A DNA stretch of 64,000 nt from Hyphomicrobiaceae bacterium (GCA_020638035.1 JACKJI010000008.1:1-64000); one strand, 5' to 3'; shown: positions 34,435 through 44,591, numbered from the stretch's first letter. Numbers and translations: made by a program. The notes: a model not told the origin generated them from the letters alone.

Positions 34435-34480
34435 GAGTCGGTCCGGGCCGCCGCGCGTCCGGCAGCCCGGGATCACAGCC

Positions 34481-35341
34481 ATGAGCAAGCGCACCCTCAC
34501 CGTTGCCGCCCTGCAAACCGCCTACGGTGACGACCTCAAGGCGAACATTGCCAGGACCGAGGCGCTGGTGCGCGAAGCGGCGAACGCGGGCGCACAGGTG
34601 ATTTTGCCGTCGGAACTCTTCCAGGGCATCTACTTCTGCACCGAGCAGAACCCGAAGTGGTTCAAGACGGCATTTGCCACAGCGGAGCATCCGTGTGTCG
34701 TTGCGATGCAGAAGCTGGCCCGCAAGCTCAAGGTGGCGATACCGACCTCGTTCTTCGAGAAGGACGGTCCGCGCTATTACAACTCGATGGCGATGTTGGA
34801 TGCCGACGGCGAGATCCTCGGCGTCTATCGCAAGAGCCACATCCCCGACGGACCGGGCTATCAGGAAAAATACTACTTCCGCCCGGGTGACACGGGCTTC
34901 AAAGCGTGGACGACCCGCTTCGGCCGAATTGGCGTCGGCATCTGCTGGGATCAATGGTATCCGGAGGCGGCGCGGGCAATGATGCTGCAGGGTGCGGAGG
35001 TGTTGTTCTATCCGACGGCGATCGGTTCGGAGCCCTACGACGACGCGCTCGATACGCACAAGATGTGGCAGCGAGCGATGCAAGGCCATGCGGTATCGAA
35101 TGCGGTACCGGTGGTCGCGTCGAATCGTATCGGGCTGGAGGACAACTCCGGCGCGAAGCAACTCTTCTACGGACACTCGTTCATCGCCGATCATACCGGC
35201 GAGCTCGTGCAGAGCTTCGGCGCTGAGGACGAAGGCATCCTGGTGCAGACCTTCGATCTCAACATGATCGAGAGCTACCGCGCCGACTGGGGTTTCTTCC
35301 GAGATCGGCGGCCGGAACTCTACGACAAGGCCGGGTGCTGA
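34481..35341 (+). CDS. aguB: N-carbamoylputrescine amidase
   Basis: 286 residues from ATG 34481. This is a nitrilase-superfamily member with the full triad: E in ILPSELFQGIYF, K in YRKSHIPDGPGYQEKYYF, and C in GVGICWDQWYPEAARAM. The AguB-specific DGPGYQEKYYF and YPTAIGSEP segments are present. It hydrolyses N-carbamoylputrescine to putrescine, CO2 and ammonia in the agmatine route. The agmatine deiminase partner (AguA) is not in this window. The promoter region is occupied by two hairpin elements, so transcription may pass through them. Confidence 0.93.
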   Translation: MSKRTLTVAALQTAYGDDLKANIARTEALVREAANAGAQVILPSELFQGIYFCTEQNPKWFKTAFATAEHPCVVAMQKLARKLKVAIPTSFFEKDGPRYYNSMAMLDADGEILGVYRKSHIPDGPGYQEKYYFRPGDTGFKAWTTRFGRIGVGICWDQWYPEAARAMMLQGAEVLFYPTAIGSEPYDDALDTHKMWQRAMQGHAVSNAVPVVASNRIGLEDNSGAKQLFYGHSFIADHTGELVQSFGAEDEGILVQTFDLNMIESYRADWGFFRDRRPELYDKAGC

Positions 35342-35381
35342 ACCGAACGGTACCTAAGCGCGGGTGCGTCGGCTCGGCGGC

Positions 35382-36434
35382 TCATGCGACGACTTCGCGT
35401 GAGGCCCACTCGGCAGCGCGGCGGCCCGTCAGATCAGCAATGCTGCGCACGCCCGCGGCGCTTACTGCGGCGTCGAGATGATCCTTAATATGTCCGATGA
35501 GACCGGGGCCTTCGTAGATCAGTCCCGTGTAGAGCTGGATCAGCGAAGCGCCCGCCTCGATCTTGTCCAGTGCCGTCTGAGGGCTGTCGATGCCGCCGAT
35601 GCCGATCAGAGGAATGCGCCCACCCGTCATTTGATGCACGCGCGCGAGTATCACCGTGGCGCGGTGGAATAGCGGACGTCCGGAGAGGCCGCCGCCCTCC
35701 TTCCGGTTGGGATCAACAAGGCCGTTGCGGGCGAGCGTGGTGTTTGAAATGGCAATTGCATCGACCGCATGTACTTGGAGGCGTTCGGTGATGGCGGGCA
35801 GATCTTCCATCGCCACATCGGGTGCGATCTTCACGAAGATTGGCCGTTGCGGCTTGTTGCGCGCAACCTGTGCTGCACGTGCCGCCATGACACGCGACAG
35901 GAGTTCGTCAAGCGCGGCGGGGGCCTGTAAGTCGCGCAAGCCTGGTGTGTTGGGCGAGGAGATGTTGACGGTGAAGTAGCTCGCCAAATCGTAAAAGGTA
36001 TCGATGCCCTTGACGTAGTCGCCGCTACGGTCGGCGCTGTCCTTGTTGGCGCCGATGTTGACGCCGACGATGCCGCGTTGCTGGCGCCGCTGCAGGCGGG
36101 CGAGAGCTGCTCCGTGGCCGCCGTTGTTGAAGCCGAGGCGATTGATGACACCGTGGTCGGTGACGAGGCGGAAGACGCGAGTTTGGGGTTTCCGGATTGA
36201 GGCAATGGCGATCACCGTGCCGATTTCAGCAAAGCCACAGCAATCTGAACCGCATCCGGGAACGCGCGCATCCTTATCGAAACCGGCTGCAATGCCGGCG
36301 GATTGAAACGACAAGCCCCGCGTTGACGGATAAAGCTGGCGGTGGGATCGCGCGGTCCGGAGATACAGACCACGTTCAAGTGATTTCGAAAGCGTGACCT
36401 CGTGTGCCTCTTCCGGGTGGGAGAGAGCGAACAA
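35382..36434 (-). CDS. pyrD: Dihydroorotate dehydrogenase (quinone), with a damaged-looking N-terminus
   Basis: The frame gives 350 residues. From about residue 85 onward it is a normal class 2 enzyme: GVINRLGFNNGGH, VGVNIGANKDS, FTVNISSPNTPGLRDLQ (catalytic serine loop), FVKIAPD, ISNTTL, GGLSGRPL and IGIGGI. The first ~85 residues are recognisable but locally scrambled: AHEVTLSKSLERGLYLRTA and IAAGFDKDARVP are right, whereas GCGSDCCGFAEIG and IAIASIRKPQTRVFRL fit only after compensating frame shifts. A better start would be the ATG at 36468, directly after the DUF952 stop, but that needs one net indel. It lies at the left edge of the indel island and catalyses the fourth step of pyrimidine synthesis. 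Confidence 0.9.
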   Translation of the reverse strand: MFALSHPEEAHEVTLSKSLERGLYLRTARSHRQLYPSTRGLSFQSAGIAAGFDKDARVPGCGSDCCGFAEIGTVIAIASIRKPQTRVFRLVTDHGVINRLGFNNGGHGAALARLQRRQQRGIVGVNIGANKDSADRSGDYVKGIDTFYDLASYFTVNISSPNTPGLRDLQAPAALDELLSRVMAARAAQVARNKPQRPIFVKIAPDVAMEDLPAITERLQVHAVDAIAISNTTLARNGLVDPNRKEGGGLSGRPLFHRATVILARVHQMTGGRIPLIGIGGIDSPQTALDKIEAGASLIQLYTGLIYEGPGLIGHIKDHLDAAVSAAGVRSIADLTGRRAAEWASREVVA

Positions 36435-36469
36435 CAGAGGGCGGGCGAAACGCTAATTTTGCTGACATG

Positions 36470-36863
36470 TTATCGGCCCTCTGAACCTGCAAGTGCAGTG
36501 TCGACGTCCAGAACAGCGCCATCCTCGTCGAGAGGAAGATTGCGGACCCAGCACACCGCGGCAGCATGAGAGCAGGGCATAAAAGTGCGGGGAACAGATC
36601 GCCGCAGCGCAGTGGTTCCCACTTCTGATGCACCGATCAGGCGGGACTAATCTCCCGATCAATATGGTCACCTTCCCCGAAGCCAACCCGGCGTGCAAAT
36701 TCGCGTAGTTGCGCACGTGTCGAGAAATGGATGAAACATCGCGCATGTCGTCAGGTGAGCCGTCGTAAACGCCGGTCAAAACGGCAACGGCCCGTGCGCG
36801 CTTATTTGCGATCTTGTAAATCGGCGCATCAGACGTAGCACTGATCTCGTCCTTGTTTTGCAT
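36470..36863 (-). pseudogene. DUF952 family protein gene, frame-disrupted
   Basis: The start is ATG 36863 (MQNKDEISATSDAPIYKIA) and the end is the TAA at 36470-36472. The 394-base span is not a multiple of three. In-frame at first (LTGVYDGSPDDMRD), it then needs shifts to yield GFIHFSTRAQLREFA-like sequence, CGDLFP/HFYALL, and finally CWVRNLPLDEDGAVLDVDTA, which closes a DUF952 domain. DUF952 genes commonly stand directly before pyrD in alphaproteobacteria, as here (the TAA is followed after one base by an ATG). Function of the family is unknown. Confidence 0.75.
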
Positions 36864-39583
36864 ATGGCTGGGTTCCGGACCAATTGTGTGGTTCTTTATG
36901 ACGTTCTGCAGGTTCGCCGAATAAGGCGGTACGACGAACAGAAGCTGGGGTATACTAAAGATGAGCATAAGCCTTTCTTGGCATGGGGGAGCGATGCTGC
37001 GAAGGTTCGGCTGGTAGCGTATTGAGGGGAACTTCGATGTGGCAAGCCAAATTGAATATTCTTTCCAGGTCTTCGCCCTGTATGCCTTCCACGGCTCGTG
37101 TCAAGCAATGGGATGGCGTCGCAGATGCGCGTCAACAATCAGAACAAGAATGGCGGGTATGTTTCCAGAAGTTGCGTTTGGGTTGCGCCTGGGGGAGCTG
37201 TTTTCTGCAGGGCTGCATTCAGTGTTCCGGCTTTCCGGCGTCCTATGATTGGGGCTCAGATGAAGCGCGCTGCGGCTGCTCGACGATGTGTCTCGGGCCG
37301 CCGGGATCGATGCGCCGGGTGAGCCGATCCGATTACTTTCTTGGTACGGTCCTTCTGTTGAAAGAAGCAGCCCGCTTCCGGGTACAGACGCTGCGCGGCT
37401 GGCATTATCCCGAATGGTCATCGACGGACGCGGCAGCGTCTCACGGCGCTGACAATTCATTCGCCATTCTTACGCGATCTGCAGGTCCAGCCGTCGTTCG
37501 GAAGCGAGAGGAAATCCGTCGACCTTGACGTCACTGATGAGGCTTCAGCGCCTCAATCAGAGGGCACCTCGCGCATTCGGCATGCCTACCGGATCGTGCT
37601 CAACGGTGCTGGCCGTCGCCTGCCTGCGCAGGCCGATTTTTACGCCCGGACCGAAGAACACGCTGATCAGGCCGGAAGAAGGATGCCGGGGATGCCCTAC
37701 ATGGCGTCGACAAAGCTAACTTTCCGGTGCGTGAAGCGATGGCCAACGATGTCTCAGCTCACGAAGGGTGGCCGCGAGCACGCGTTTCTCACTGGGCAGT
37801 GCCGCGTCGTCGGCCATTTATCTCACGACCTGGAGCGTGCGCATCGGCTGTTCTGATGCTCAACGAACGCGGCCAGTACTTTGCGTCAGGCGACATCGTC
37901 AGGAATCGAGGTGCTCAGTGGACTGGACGGAAGACGGCGCCATGTGCGCCGGGGCTGGAGGGTGCAAACGGCACTTGGCGAAGACTTCGAAGCGTTTTCG
38001 GTCACCTGAGGTGCTGCGGCCGCAAGCGCGCGCGTCTGTTGTGACAGGGCTGCGCAGCCTTATCAGCGCGATCTTGAGCCGCGGAGTTTCGTCGATGGTC
38101 TGACACCTTATTCAAGGTTTTCGCGCAGATCCAGGCGTGCCGTTCTGCGCCAACGGTACTCGGTTGATCGGCGTTGCTGCTCTACTATCTCGGTCGGTTG
38201 CGTGAGCTGAAGTGGTACCCTGCGGCGCTCGCTGCGCTGGTGTGCGACAGCGACCGGGCCAGTGCAGCTCGGCCTCGTTCGCGGTATCGACGGAAGCGCC
38301 CGTCGCAGATCTTGTGCCACGGTAGTGGCCGCCGCTCGACACGGTTCAACAAGGTGGTGCAGGCCCATCTGTCTCAGGGCAGGCAAAGGGACGAGACGGC
38401 GGACGTCTTCCAATTCACGCGTGATGGGGTGCGCAACGCGGAGTTTCCATCTGCGCAGCGCCTCTATCGGCGCAATCCGCCCGATATTGCAACTGCTGAT
38501 GCGCATCGGCGATCGCCTGAGTGGCGCCGTCACGCTCGAAGGGATCCCTCATCCTCAACGTCGGCACGATACTTCCCAACCGGCCGGCAGTGAACTGGCG
38601 ACTGGCAGGAGATGTATCGCGAGCCTGACGTGCAGGAAGCGGCGACACACTGCCTGAGCAGCTTCACCATGCTGACAAGCTCAATGACCGTCTGCGCAAT
38701 CGCAGTTTCGCCCCGGAAAAAAAGCGCAGATCGGCAAGTATTTCAGCAACGCGGGCCGATGCTTAGCGTCGTTACCGATGTCGTTTCGGCGCCCGTGGGA
38801 CCGCCACGAATGCGGCGCGCCGGGGCGCGCAGGACCCTGGACGTACTGGGGCGAGATCGCAAGGCATCGACGTGCGCGATGCGGGGATGAGTTCGGCACC
38901 GCATGCGGCGGAAGCCAATCCCTGTTGGATTGGCCCAATCGCGAAGGCTTCGCTAACGATCGTGCAGCCCGCGTCGCGGTCGTCAGCGTGCAGGTGATAC
39001 CGCAGTCATCGGAAGGCGTCAGTCCAGGTCGCGAATGTCTGCTGCGCTGGGTTGCCCTGCTTCGACTCAGCTTGCTGCAGCGTTCGCGCCCAGCCGCGAC
39101 GGTGCGGTAAGCACATCGCTGCAGGATTTTAGGCGAGCTTCATCAGCGCGGCAGTCATTAAATATGGTATTCGATTGCGCCGTCAACACCTGTATGAGGT
39201 TCCGCGCTCGCGCAGGCAGGCGCTGACAAAACTTCCCTCAAGCGGTCAGATGATGGGCGTTATAGGCGAATACCGACGCCGCGGCGGGTTAGCGCCACGA
39301 GCCATAGCGGCGCCCCGAAGGCAGGAGTCCGTGGCGGACCTCAGGCCGTAGTGCGCAGCACACCACGCTCGGTATGAGGTGCGTATCGAGCCCTGTGCGC
39401 GCAGCCAGAAAAAAAAAAAGTCGCGCAGGGCAAAGGGGACGGTTGTCGTTCGGCGATATCGATCGCGCGGACCACGGCGTACTGAGTGCAGCGAGGGGCG
39501 AACAACATCGATCCGATCGATGAAGGCATCTCAGCGTGCATGCGTCGTCACGTCACGATTGCGCATCACTCGCGAGCCGCATG
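36864..39583. other. 2.7 kb with no intact or recognisable gene (inside the indel island)
   Basis: Short open segments occur mainly on the plus strand (for example around 37040-37500, 37560-37860, 38170-38890) but none spans more than about 180 codons, none continues into its neighbour without a frame change, and none matched a family I know. The stretch has a lower GC content in places, an 11-base A run at 39409-39419 (unusual in this genome) and no terminator-like hairpin. Given the damage to the flanking genes, it probably contains one or more real genes whose frames are lost. I could not reconstruct any of them. Confidence 0.5.
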
Positions 39584-41196
39584 CTATCCCATTTTGATGA
39601 GTGCGCCCGTCAGGCCCCTTGGCGATCAGCTCGCGTGTGTCGATGCCGTGAAGGCTCATGGGCGAAACCGAAGCAGGGGGCCCTGGCTGGAGGCCGAGCA
39701 ACACCTCGTAGGTGCCTGGAACCGCTGACGCAGGTTCTCGACAGCCGTTCCCTTGCCGGCCTCGTAGACGATGTTCTGCAAGGCTGTTGCGTCAACATCG
39801 GATGGGCACCGCCACCAGGGGCGCATCCAAGCCTTCCAATTGCCGTTCAGTCTCAGTTGCTCCGCAGGAAGACCTTGATGGGCGCGACAAGTCCTCGCGT
39901 AACGCACAGCATAGCCAGCAGGGTGGTCGAGCAGGGGGATGCTCCTCGGGCGTGGCACCTGGCGCGGCTGCGGCGGATGAAGCCCCACAGCACGTCCTTC
40001 TCATGCGCATTCGATGCGGCGACGAGATTGAGGAGCAGCGCGAAGGTGATCGGCAGCTCGGCTTCCGGTGGATGCCCGGTGTGAATGTGCCAGACCGGGT
40101 TGTCGAGCTTCTAACGCCCTCCTGGCCGGGATAGGCGGCGATGAACTGGAGAATGGTCGTCGACCGTGCGGGATGACGTCAAAGTAGAGGCGCTTTGCGG
40201 CCTTCGGCTTCTGGTACATGAAGAGCGACAGGCTCTCCGGGCTCGCGTAGGTCAGCCACTCCTCGATGGTGGCCGTTGCCTTGGACTTCGATATCTTCTG
40301 GCCTTTGTCGTCGAGAACAGCTCGTAGTTGAAGCCTTCGGGCGGTGTTCCGCCGAGTGCCCTTTACGATGCGCGAGGAGAGTGTGACCAGAATCAATCAG
40401 TCCTTGCCGGCCATCTCGTAGTCGACGCCAGTGCCGTCCAGCGCGGCCAATCCGCCTTCCGCAGCGCCCGTGCGACCACCGGTGACCAGCGTCTCAACGA
40501 TGCCTCTCGGTCTCCAGGGTCGATGTGAAAGTGACAGTGCCCTTGGCGACATCGCGGGCGATCCGTATTCGAGACCTGCAGCACCTTGCCGGTCCTAACG
40601 CTGGCAGGCAGGCGGGAATGGCGAATGGTTGCCTGGCGTTCCGGTCCGAGCGTCGGCAGAATGATCGCCATCACGTCATCATAGACAGCGAGCATGCGCA
40701 AGAGCGTCGCGTCCATCATGCCAGAGCGGTAGCATTGGGTTGCCGACAGGAACTCGTATTCGAACCCGAACTGGTCGAGGAAGGTTCTCAGCCGCGCGTT
40801 GTTGTGATGCGCAAAGCTTTCGTGCGTGCCGAACGGATCGGGGACGGAGGTGAGTGGCTTGTCGAGGGCGGCGGCGAGCAGGTCCTTATTGGGGACATTT
40901 TCGGGGACTTTGCGAAGGCCGTCCATGTCATCGGAGAAACAGATGAGTCGTGTTTTGCGGCGTCCCCCGGTCAAAACCTCGAACGCGTGACGGACCATCG
41001 ATGTGCGCGCGACTTCGCCAAACGTGCCGATGTGCGGCAGGCCCGAGGGGCCATATCCTGTCTCGAAGATGACGGTCTTCTCGCCGCCGCCTGGAAGCCT
41101 TTCCAGCCGCTTGATGAGCCGGCGGGCCTCCTCGAAGGGCCACGCCTTGGCGTCGGCCAGAAGCTCGGCAGCAAAATTTTCGACGGCTGGCGTCAT
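39584..41196 (-). pseudogene. lysK: Class I lysyl-tRNA synthetase, broken by small indels
   Basis: The ATG at 41196 opens an intact frame of about 190 residues: PHIGTFGEVART is the HIGH-type signature and CFSDDMDGLRKVPENVPN is typical of archaeal-type LysRS. From about 40626 on, the frame changes repeatedly, yet the protein can be followed to its end: SVRTGKVLQV, KGTVTFT, GVDYEMAGKD, LDDKGQKISKSK (KMSKS-type), EEWLTYASPESLSLFMYQKP, AKRLYFDVIP, VDATALQNIVYEAGKG and GIDTRELIAKG, with a stop at 39584. The total of 1613 bases matches a ~535-residue enzyme. A single-copy essential gene in this state suggests a sequence-quality problem; real inactivation would need a second LysRS elsewhere. Confidence 0.9.
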
Positions 41197-41466
41197 GGTC
41201 ACGTCTCTATTGCGGGCCGCTCCGGAGCAATGGCCGGTGGTCGCGGCGGTGGTTCTTTTCGTCGATGGCGGGTGCAGGTTTGGTGAGGCACCGCGGCATG
41301 GCTGCGGCACCCTATTGACCGGTCCGTGTCACGTCAATCTACGGGCGTGCGCTGCTTGAAAACCAGGTCATGCCACGCGCTCTCGTCTCACGCGTGCAAG
41401 GCTTTCGCAGCGCTTTACCCGGTGGCGAAGATCGGGTTAGGTGCCTGGGTCAATGGTGAGGTCGAC

Positions 41467-41880
41467 ATGAATTCTCTTCTGAAGCCCCAGCAAGCCCTGA
41501 TCTATGCGATGATCACCGTTTCGGCGGTCGATCGCGCCATTTCTGATGCGGAACTGAAGCGGATCGGTTCGATCGTGCGGGAGCTGCCGGTTTTTCGCGA
41601 CTATGACGATATGTGGCTGCTCGACGAATCGCGCGAATGTGCGGCGCTCCTGTCGCGCGACGGCGGCATGCGGCGCGTGCTCGACCTCGTTACGGCTAGC
41701 CTGCCCGAGCAGCTTCGCGAGACGGCCTACGTGCTGTCGGCGGAGGTAGCGGTCAGCGATCGCCGCATTGCATCGGAGGAGATCCGGTTCCTCGACCTGC
41801 TGGCCGAGGCGCTGTCGCTCGATAAGCTGACTTGTGCTGCGCTTGAGCGTGCGGCAACGGCGCGGCAACAGAAGGGCTGA
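41467..41880 (+). CDS. TerB-family (tellurite-resistance-like) protein
   Basis: 137 residues from ATG 41467, with GGTGAGG upstream. It is all-helical with the TerB-like pattern of an acidic repeat: ALIYAMITVSAVDRAISDAE followed by ELKRIGSIV, and later AYVLSAEVAVSDRRIASEE followed by IRFLDLLAEALSLD. The two D-x-x-I-S/A-x-E motifs are the metal-binding positions of the family. Direct tellurite resistance is not implied, since most members are of unknown role. It is divergent from lysK and converges with the next minus-strand gene. Confidence 0.8.
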   Translation: MNSLLKPQQALIYAMITVSAVDRAISDAELKRIGSIVRELPVFRDYDDMWLLDESRECAALLSRDGGMRRVLDLVTASLPEQLRETAYVLSAEVAVSDRRIASEEIRFLDLLAEALSLDKLTCAALERAATARQQKG

Positions 41881-41944
41881 GGCGGAGGCACATCCGGTCG
41901 AAGCGCTATGTCGTTCGCCGCAATTGCAGCATCAGTCTTTCGGC

Positions 41945-42499
41945 TCAGGACTGAACCGGCAGGATCTCGATCGTTGCAGCCGCGAGGCGTTGATACAAGT
42001 CGCGACGGCGCTTCAGCGGCCACCAATCGTAAAGCACGGCCTCGATCCACTTCCAGTTGGCGACCCAGCCGACGATGATGAGGCTTTCCTCAAGGATGCG
42101 GGCGGACGTGCCGGCTCCGAGTACCGGTGCGGCGGTCTGGCTGGCGATGAGACAAAGCGCGAGTACCGGCAGACCAATGGTGAAGTAGCGCCATGAGGCC
42201 CTGAAATGCTCTGCCAGGTCGCGGCCGGCAACGGCGGCACGGTCGGCGAAATAATGGTGGAATGCTTCGACGACGCCCCGGCTTGCGGCAAAGTCGATCT
42301 CCGTCGGCGGGAGGTAAATGTTCAGCCGTAATGGGATGTCGGCAGGCAACTCACGCGCCCAGTCGATGATGTGCGCCTCGGCGTCGTGGTCGAGATCGCG
42401 ATTGCGGAACGGCGAGGGATCAAGGGAATTGAACAGCTGGTTGAGCCCCTCGACGCGAACCTCGATAAGGCCGCGTGTCGAGTGGAGTGTGTCATCCAT
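41945..42499 (-). CDS. Conserved-looking hypothetical membrane protein
   Basis: 184 residues, family not recognised. The first ~65 residues are soluble (GLIEVRVEGLNQLFNSLDPS, then IIDWARELPADIPLRLNIYL), followed by a helical hairpin region (FHHYFADRA) and two hydrophobic stretches (YFTIGLPVLALCLIASQTAA and ILEESLIIVGWVANWKW). It ends with basic residues after WWPLKRRRDLYQRLA. The two membrane segments with a cytoplasmic N-domain suggest a regulator or adaptor at the inner membrane. It lies 40 bases after the MgtC-like gene on the same strand, so the two are probably co-transcribed. Confidence 0.7.
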   Translation of the reverse strand: MDDTLHSTRGLIEVRVEGLNQLFNSLDPSPFRNRDLDHDAEAHIIDWARELPADIPLRLNIYLPPTEIDFAASRGVVEAFHHYFADRAAVAGRDLAEHFRASWRYFTIGLPVLALCLIASQTAAPVLGAGTSARILEESLIIVGWVANWKWIEAVLYDWWPLKRRRDLYQRLAAATIEILPVQS

Positions 42500-42539
42500 G
42501 GTTCGATCCTGGGCAGTAGGGACAGGCCGTCAACCGGCT

Positions 42540-43823
42540 TCAGGGTGATGCGCCTGGGAGGGGTGAGAGCAGCAGCGCGAGCGTTCCGGCGGCGACGGCG
42601 AGCACGGCGACGACCGTCATCGGAATGCCTGGGCCGCGGCCGCCCGTCATCCAGGCGATGGCCGCCTTGGAGAAAGTGTTGACGGCAACGGCTATGGCAA
42701 TGGCCTGGGCCGCAGTCTTGAGCGCCAAGTCCGTGCCTGCCTGGCGTGACATGGCAAGCGTGATGGCATCGACGTCGGCAATGCCGGAAACGGCTGCGAG
42801 GCCCAGGAGCCCGCTAGGGCCGGCTGTCGACTTGGCAAGATCGGCAAGCAGCATGATGAGGGCGAGCAGCGCGCCGAACTTCAGCACGGTGTCCAACTCG
42901 AAGGGGTTCTTCAGTTCCAACTCGCTGGCGCCGGTCGAAGTGTTACCCTGTCTGGCCATCAGAACGTAGGCGGCAAGGCCGGTGACGGTGGCCGCGGCGA
43001 GCAGCGGCGGGAGGAGGGCCAGCATCAGCTGCTGGTTGAAGATGCCGACGACTGCCGTAACCCTCGTCATCATGGTGGCGCCAGCGGCAAGCGCACCGGC
43101 AGTAGCGAGATTACGCTGTGCAGGAAACTCCTTGGCGAGGCGGGAGAGCGTCACGGTAACGGCGGTCGAGGAGACGAGGCCGGCAGCGACACCGGTGATC
43201 AGAATGCCGCGGCGCTGGCCCGCAATGCGTACGGCAATGTAACCCGCAAACGAGATGGCGGCGATCATGATCGTCATGAGCCAGATCTCGTAAGGATTGA
43301 GACCAAGAAGTTCCTTGATGCTGCGGTTGGGCAGGATCGGCAGCAGGATGAAGCTCATGGCCAGCAGGACGATGGCGGAGCGCAACTCTATCCATGTGAG
43401 TTTGCGCAACCACTCCTGGAGCACCCGCTTCAACGACAGCAACGCCATCGCCGTGATACCCGCAGCGGCGGCGATCTGGTAGTTGCCGACCACGGCATAG
43501 GCACCGAGCGCGAAAGCCGAGTAGGCGGCGACGACGGTGGTCATACCGAACGATCCCTGATGGCGGATCTCGCGCAGGCGGTAGGCGGCGGCGACCAGGG
43601 CAAATGCCGTGAAGGCGAGGCCGAGTGCGATGGCGCCGGATGGTCCAGTCTCATTGGCGATAGCGCCCCATGTCGCGCCGAGAAGCGCGGAAAGGGCATG
43701 GGTTCGCAGGCCGGCGGAGCTGCCTGCGGTGCCCTCGCGCTCGTGCCAGCCGCGTTCCAATCCGATCAGAAGACCGATGGCTAGAGCGACAGAAAAGCGC
43801 TGGAAGAGTTCGAAGGTGGTCAT
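42540..43823 (-). CDS. MgtC/SapB-DUF4010 family membrane protein
   Basis: 427 residues from ATG 43823. The N-terminal ~130 residues match the MgtC/SapB fold: FSVALAIGLLIGLERGWHER, then GLRTHALSALLGA, FGMTTVVAAYSAFALGAYAV. The C-terminal part is DUF4010 with many membrane segments and conserved loops GVAAGLVSSTAVTVTLSRLA and GLAAVSGIADVDAITLAMSR. About eleven transmembrane helices can be counted. Members are putative Mg2+-linked or small-molecule transporters; no substrate is established. It is probably an operon with the following hypothetical gene. Confidence 0.88.
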   Translation of the reverse strand: MTTFELFQRFSVALAIGLLIGLERGWHEREGTAGSSAGLRTHALSALLGATWGAIANETGPSGAIALGLAFTAFALVAAAYRLREIRHQGSFGMTTVVAAYSAFALGAYAVVGNYQIAAAAGITAMALLSLKRVLQEWLRKLTWIELRSAIVLLAMSFILLPILPNRSIKELLGLNPYEIWLMTIMIAAISFAGYIAVRIAGQRRGILITGVAAGLVSSTAVTVTLSRLAKEFPAQRNLATAGALAAGATMMTRVTAVVGIFNQQLMLALLPPLLAAATVTGLAAYVLMARQGNTSTGASELELKNPFELDTVLKFGALLALIMLLADLAKSTAGPSGLLGLAAVSGIADVDAITLAMSRQAGTDLALKTAAQAIAIAVAVNTFSKAAIAWMTGGRGPGIPMTVVAVLAVAAGTLALLLSPLPGASP

Positions 43824-43931
43824 GCAAGGCATCTCTTGGATTGGTCGGGCCACACTATGGCGGATCCCTATCAGGTTGGCCTTGGGTCCGATCAACCGCT
43901 CCGCGGGCTGGTCGGCTCGGGCAGCAATGGG

Positions 43932-44591
43932 TCAGGAGAGGTCTTCCGTGAATGCTGCAACGGCGTCTGCGGCGGTGGCGAGGTTGGCCTTGCGGGTCGT
44001 ACCGCTGCTGGCGCGCGGGCCGAGATCGTGATCGCCGTCAGCGGCCCAGGCGAAATGGATGGCGGGCGACAGAGTGAGCCGGTCAACCTCGTCACGGCAT
44101 CCGAACGGATCGCGCTCGCCCTGTACGATCAACAACGGGCAGCGCAGGTTCTCGAGGTGTGCCGTGCGCAATCGGTCAGGCTTGCCCGGCGGATGGAAAG
44201 GAAAGCCCAGGACGGCTGCGCCCGAAATAATGCGTCGCCCGAAGAGCCGATCGGCGCACAACGTGGCGATGCGGCCGCCCATGGACTTGCCGCCGATGAG
44301 GAGCGGAATGCCGGCGCGTGCGGGCAGGGCAGCAACCGCCGCCACGGCGGCCTCGAACTCCGGTACGAGCAGCTCGGCTTTGGGAGGTGGGCGGCGTTTT
44401 CCGTCATCGCGTCGGGCCGCCATATAGGCGAACTCGAACCGAGTCACCGCAATGTTTCGCTCGGTCAATAGCGAGACCATCGTGTTCATGAACGGGCTCG
44501 TCATCGGTGCGCCCGCACCGTGGGCGAGGAGCAGCCAGGCACGTGGTGCGGGGCTTTTCGGGGTGTCGATCAGCAGCTCGGTCGTGATCAT
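43932..44591 (-). CDS. Alpha/beta hydrolase (dienelactone-hydrolase-like, KANL3/Tex30 type)
   Basis: 219 residues from ATG 44591. The motifs follow the compact alpha/beta hydrolase order: LLLAHGAGAPMTSPFMNT (oxyanion region), LIGGKSMGGRIAT with the nucleophile serine near 113, ADR, CPLLIVQGERDPFG with the acid, and a late DGDHDLGP with the histidine. The HGAGA and GKSMGGR combination is typical of the small hydrolase group related to eukaryotic KANL3/Tex30. Substrate unknown. It stands 108 bases upstream of the MgtC-like gene on the same strand and diverges from the sterol-desaturase-like gene. Confidence 0.85.
   Translation of the reverse strand: MITTELLIDTPKSPAPRAWLLLAHGAGAPMTSPFMNTMVSLLTERNIAVTRFEFAYMAARRDDGKRRPPPKAELLVPEFEAAVAAVAALPARAGIPLLIGGKSMGGRIATLCADRLFGRRIISGAAVLGFPFHPPGKPDRLRTAHLENLRCPLLIVQGERDPFGCRDEVDRLTLSPAIHFAWAADGDHDLGPRASSGTTRKANLATAADAVAAFTEDLS

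Larger units (their letters stand above)
34112..34480. other. 369-base divergent gap between hisF and aguB, filled by two hairpin elements
   Basis: The gap contains the two inverted-repeat elements at 34271-34346 and 34363-34434 and the start regions of both genes. No gene is seen in it. Confidence 0.7.

Noticed and set aside
36453..36968. A 171-codon minus-strand frame taken as one protein
   Set aside because: Only its middle part reads as DUF952; the rest follows a wrong frame because of indels, so it is listed as a disrupted DUF952 gene instead.
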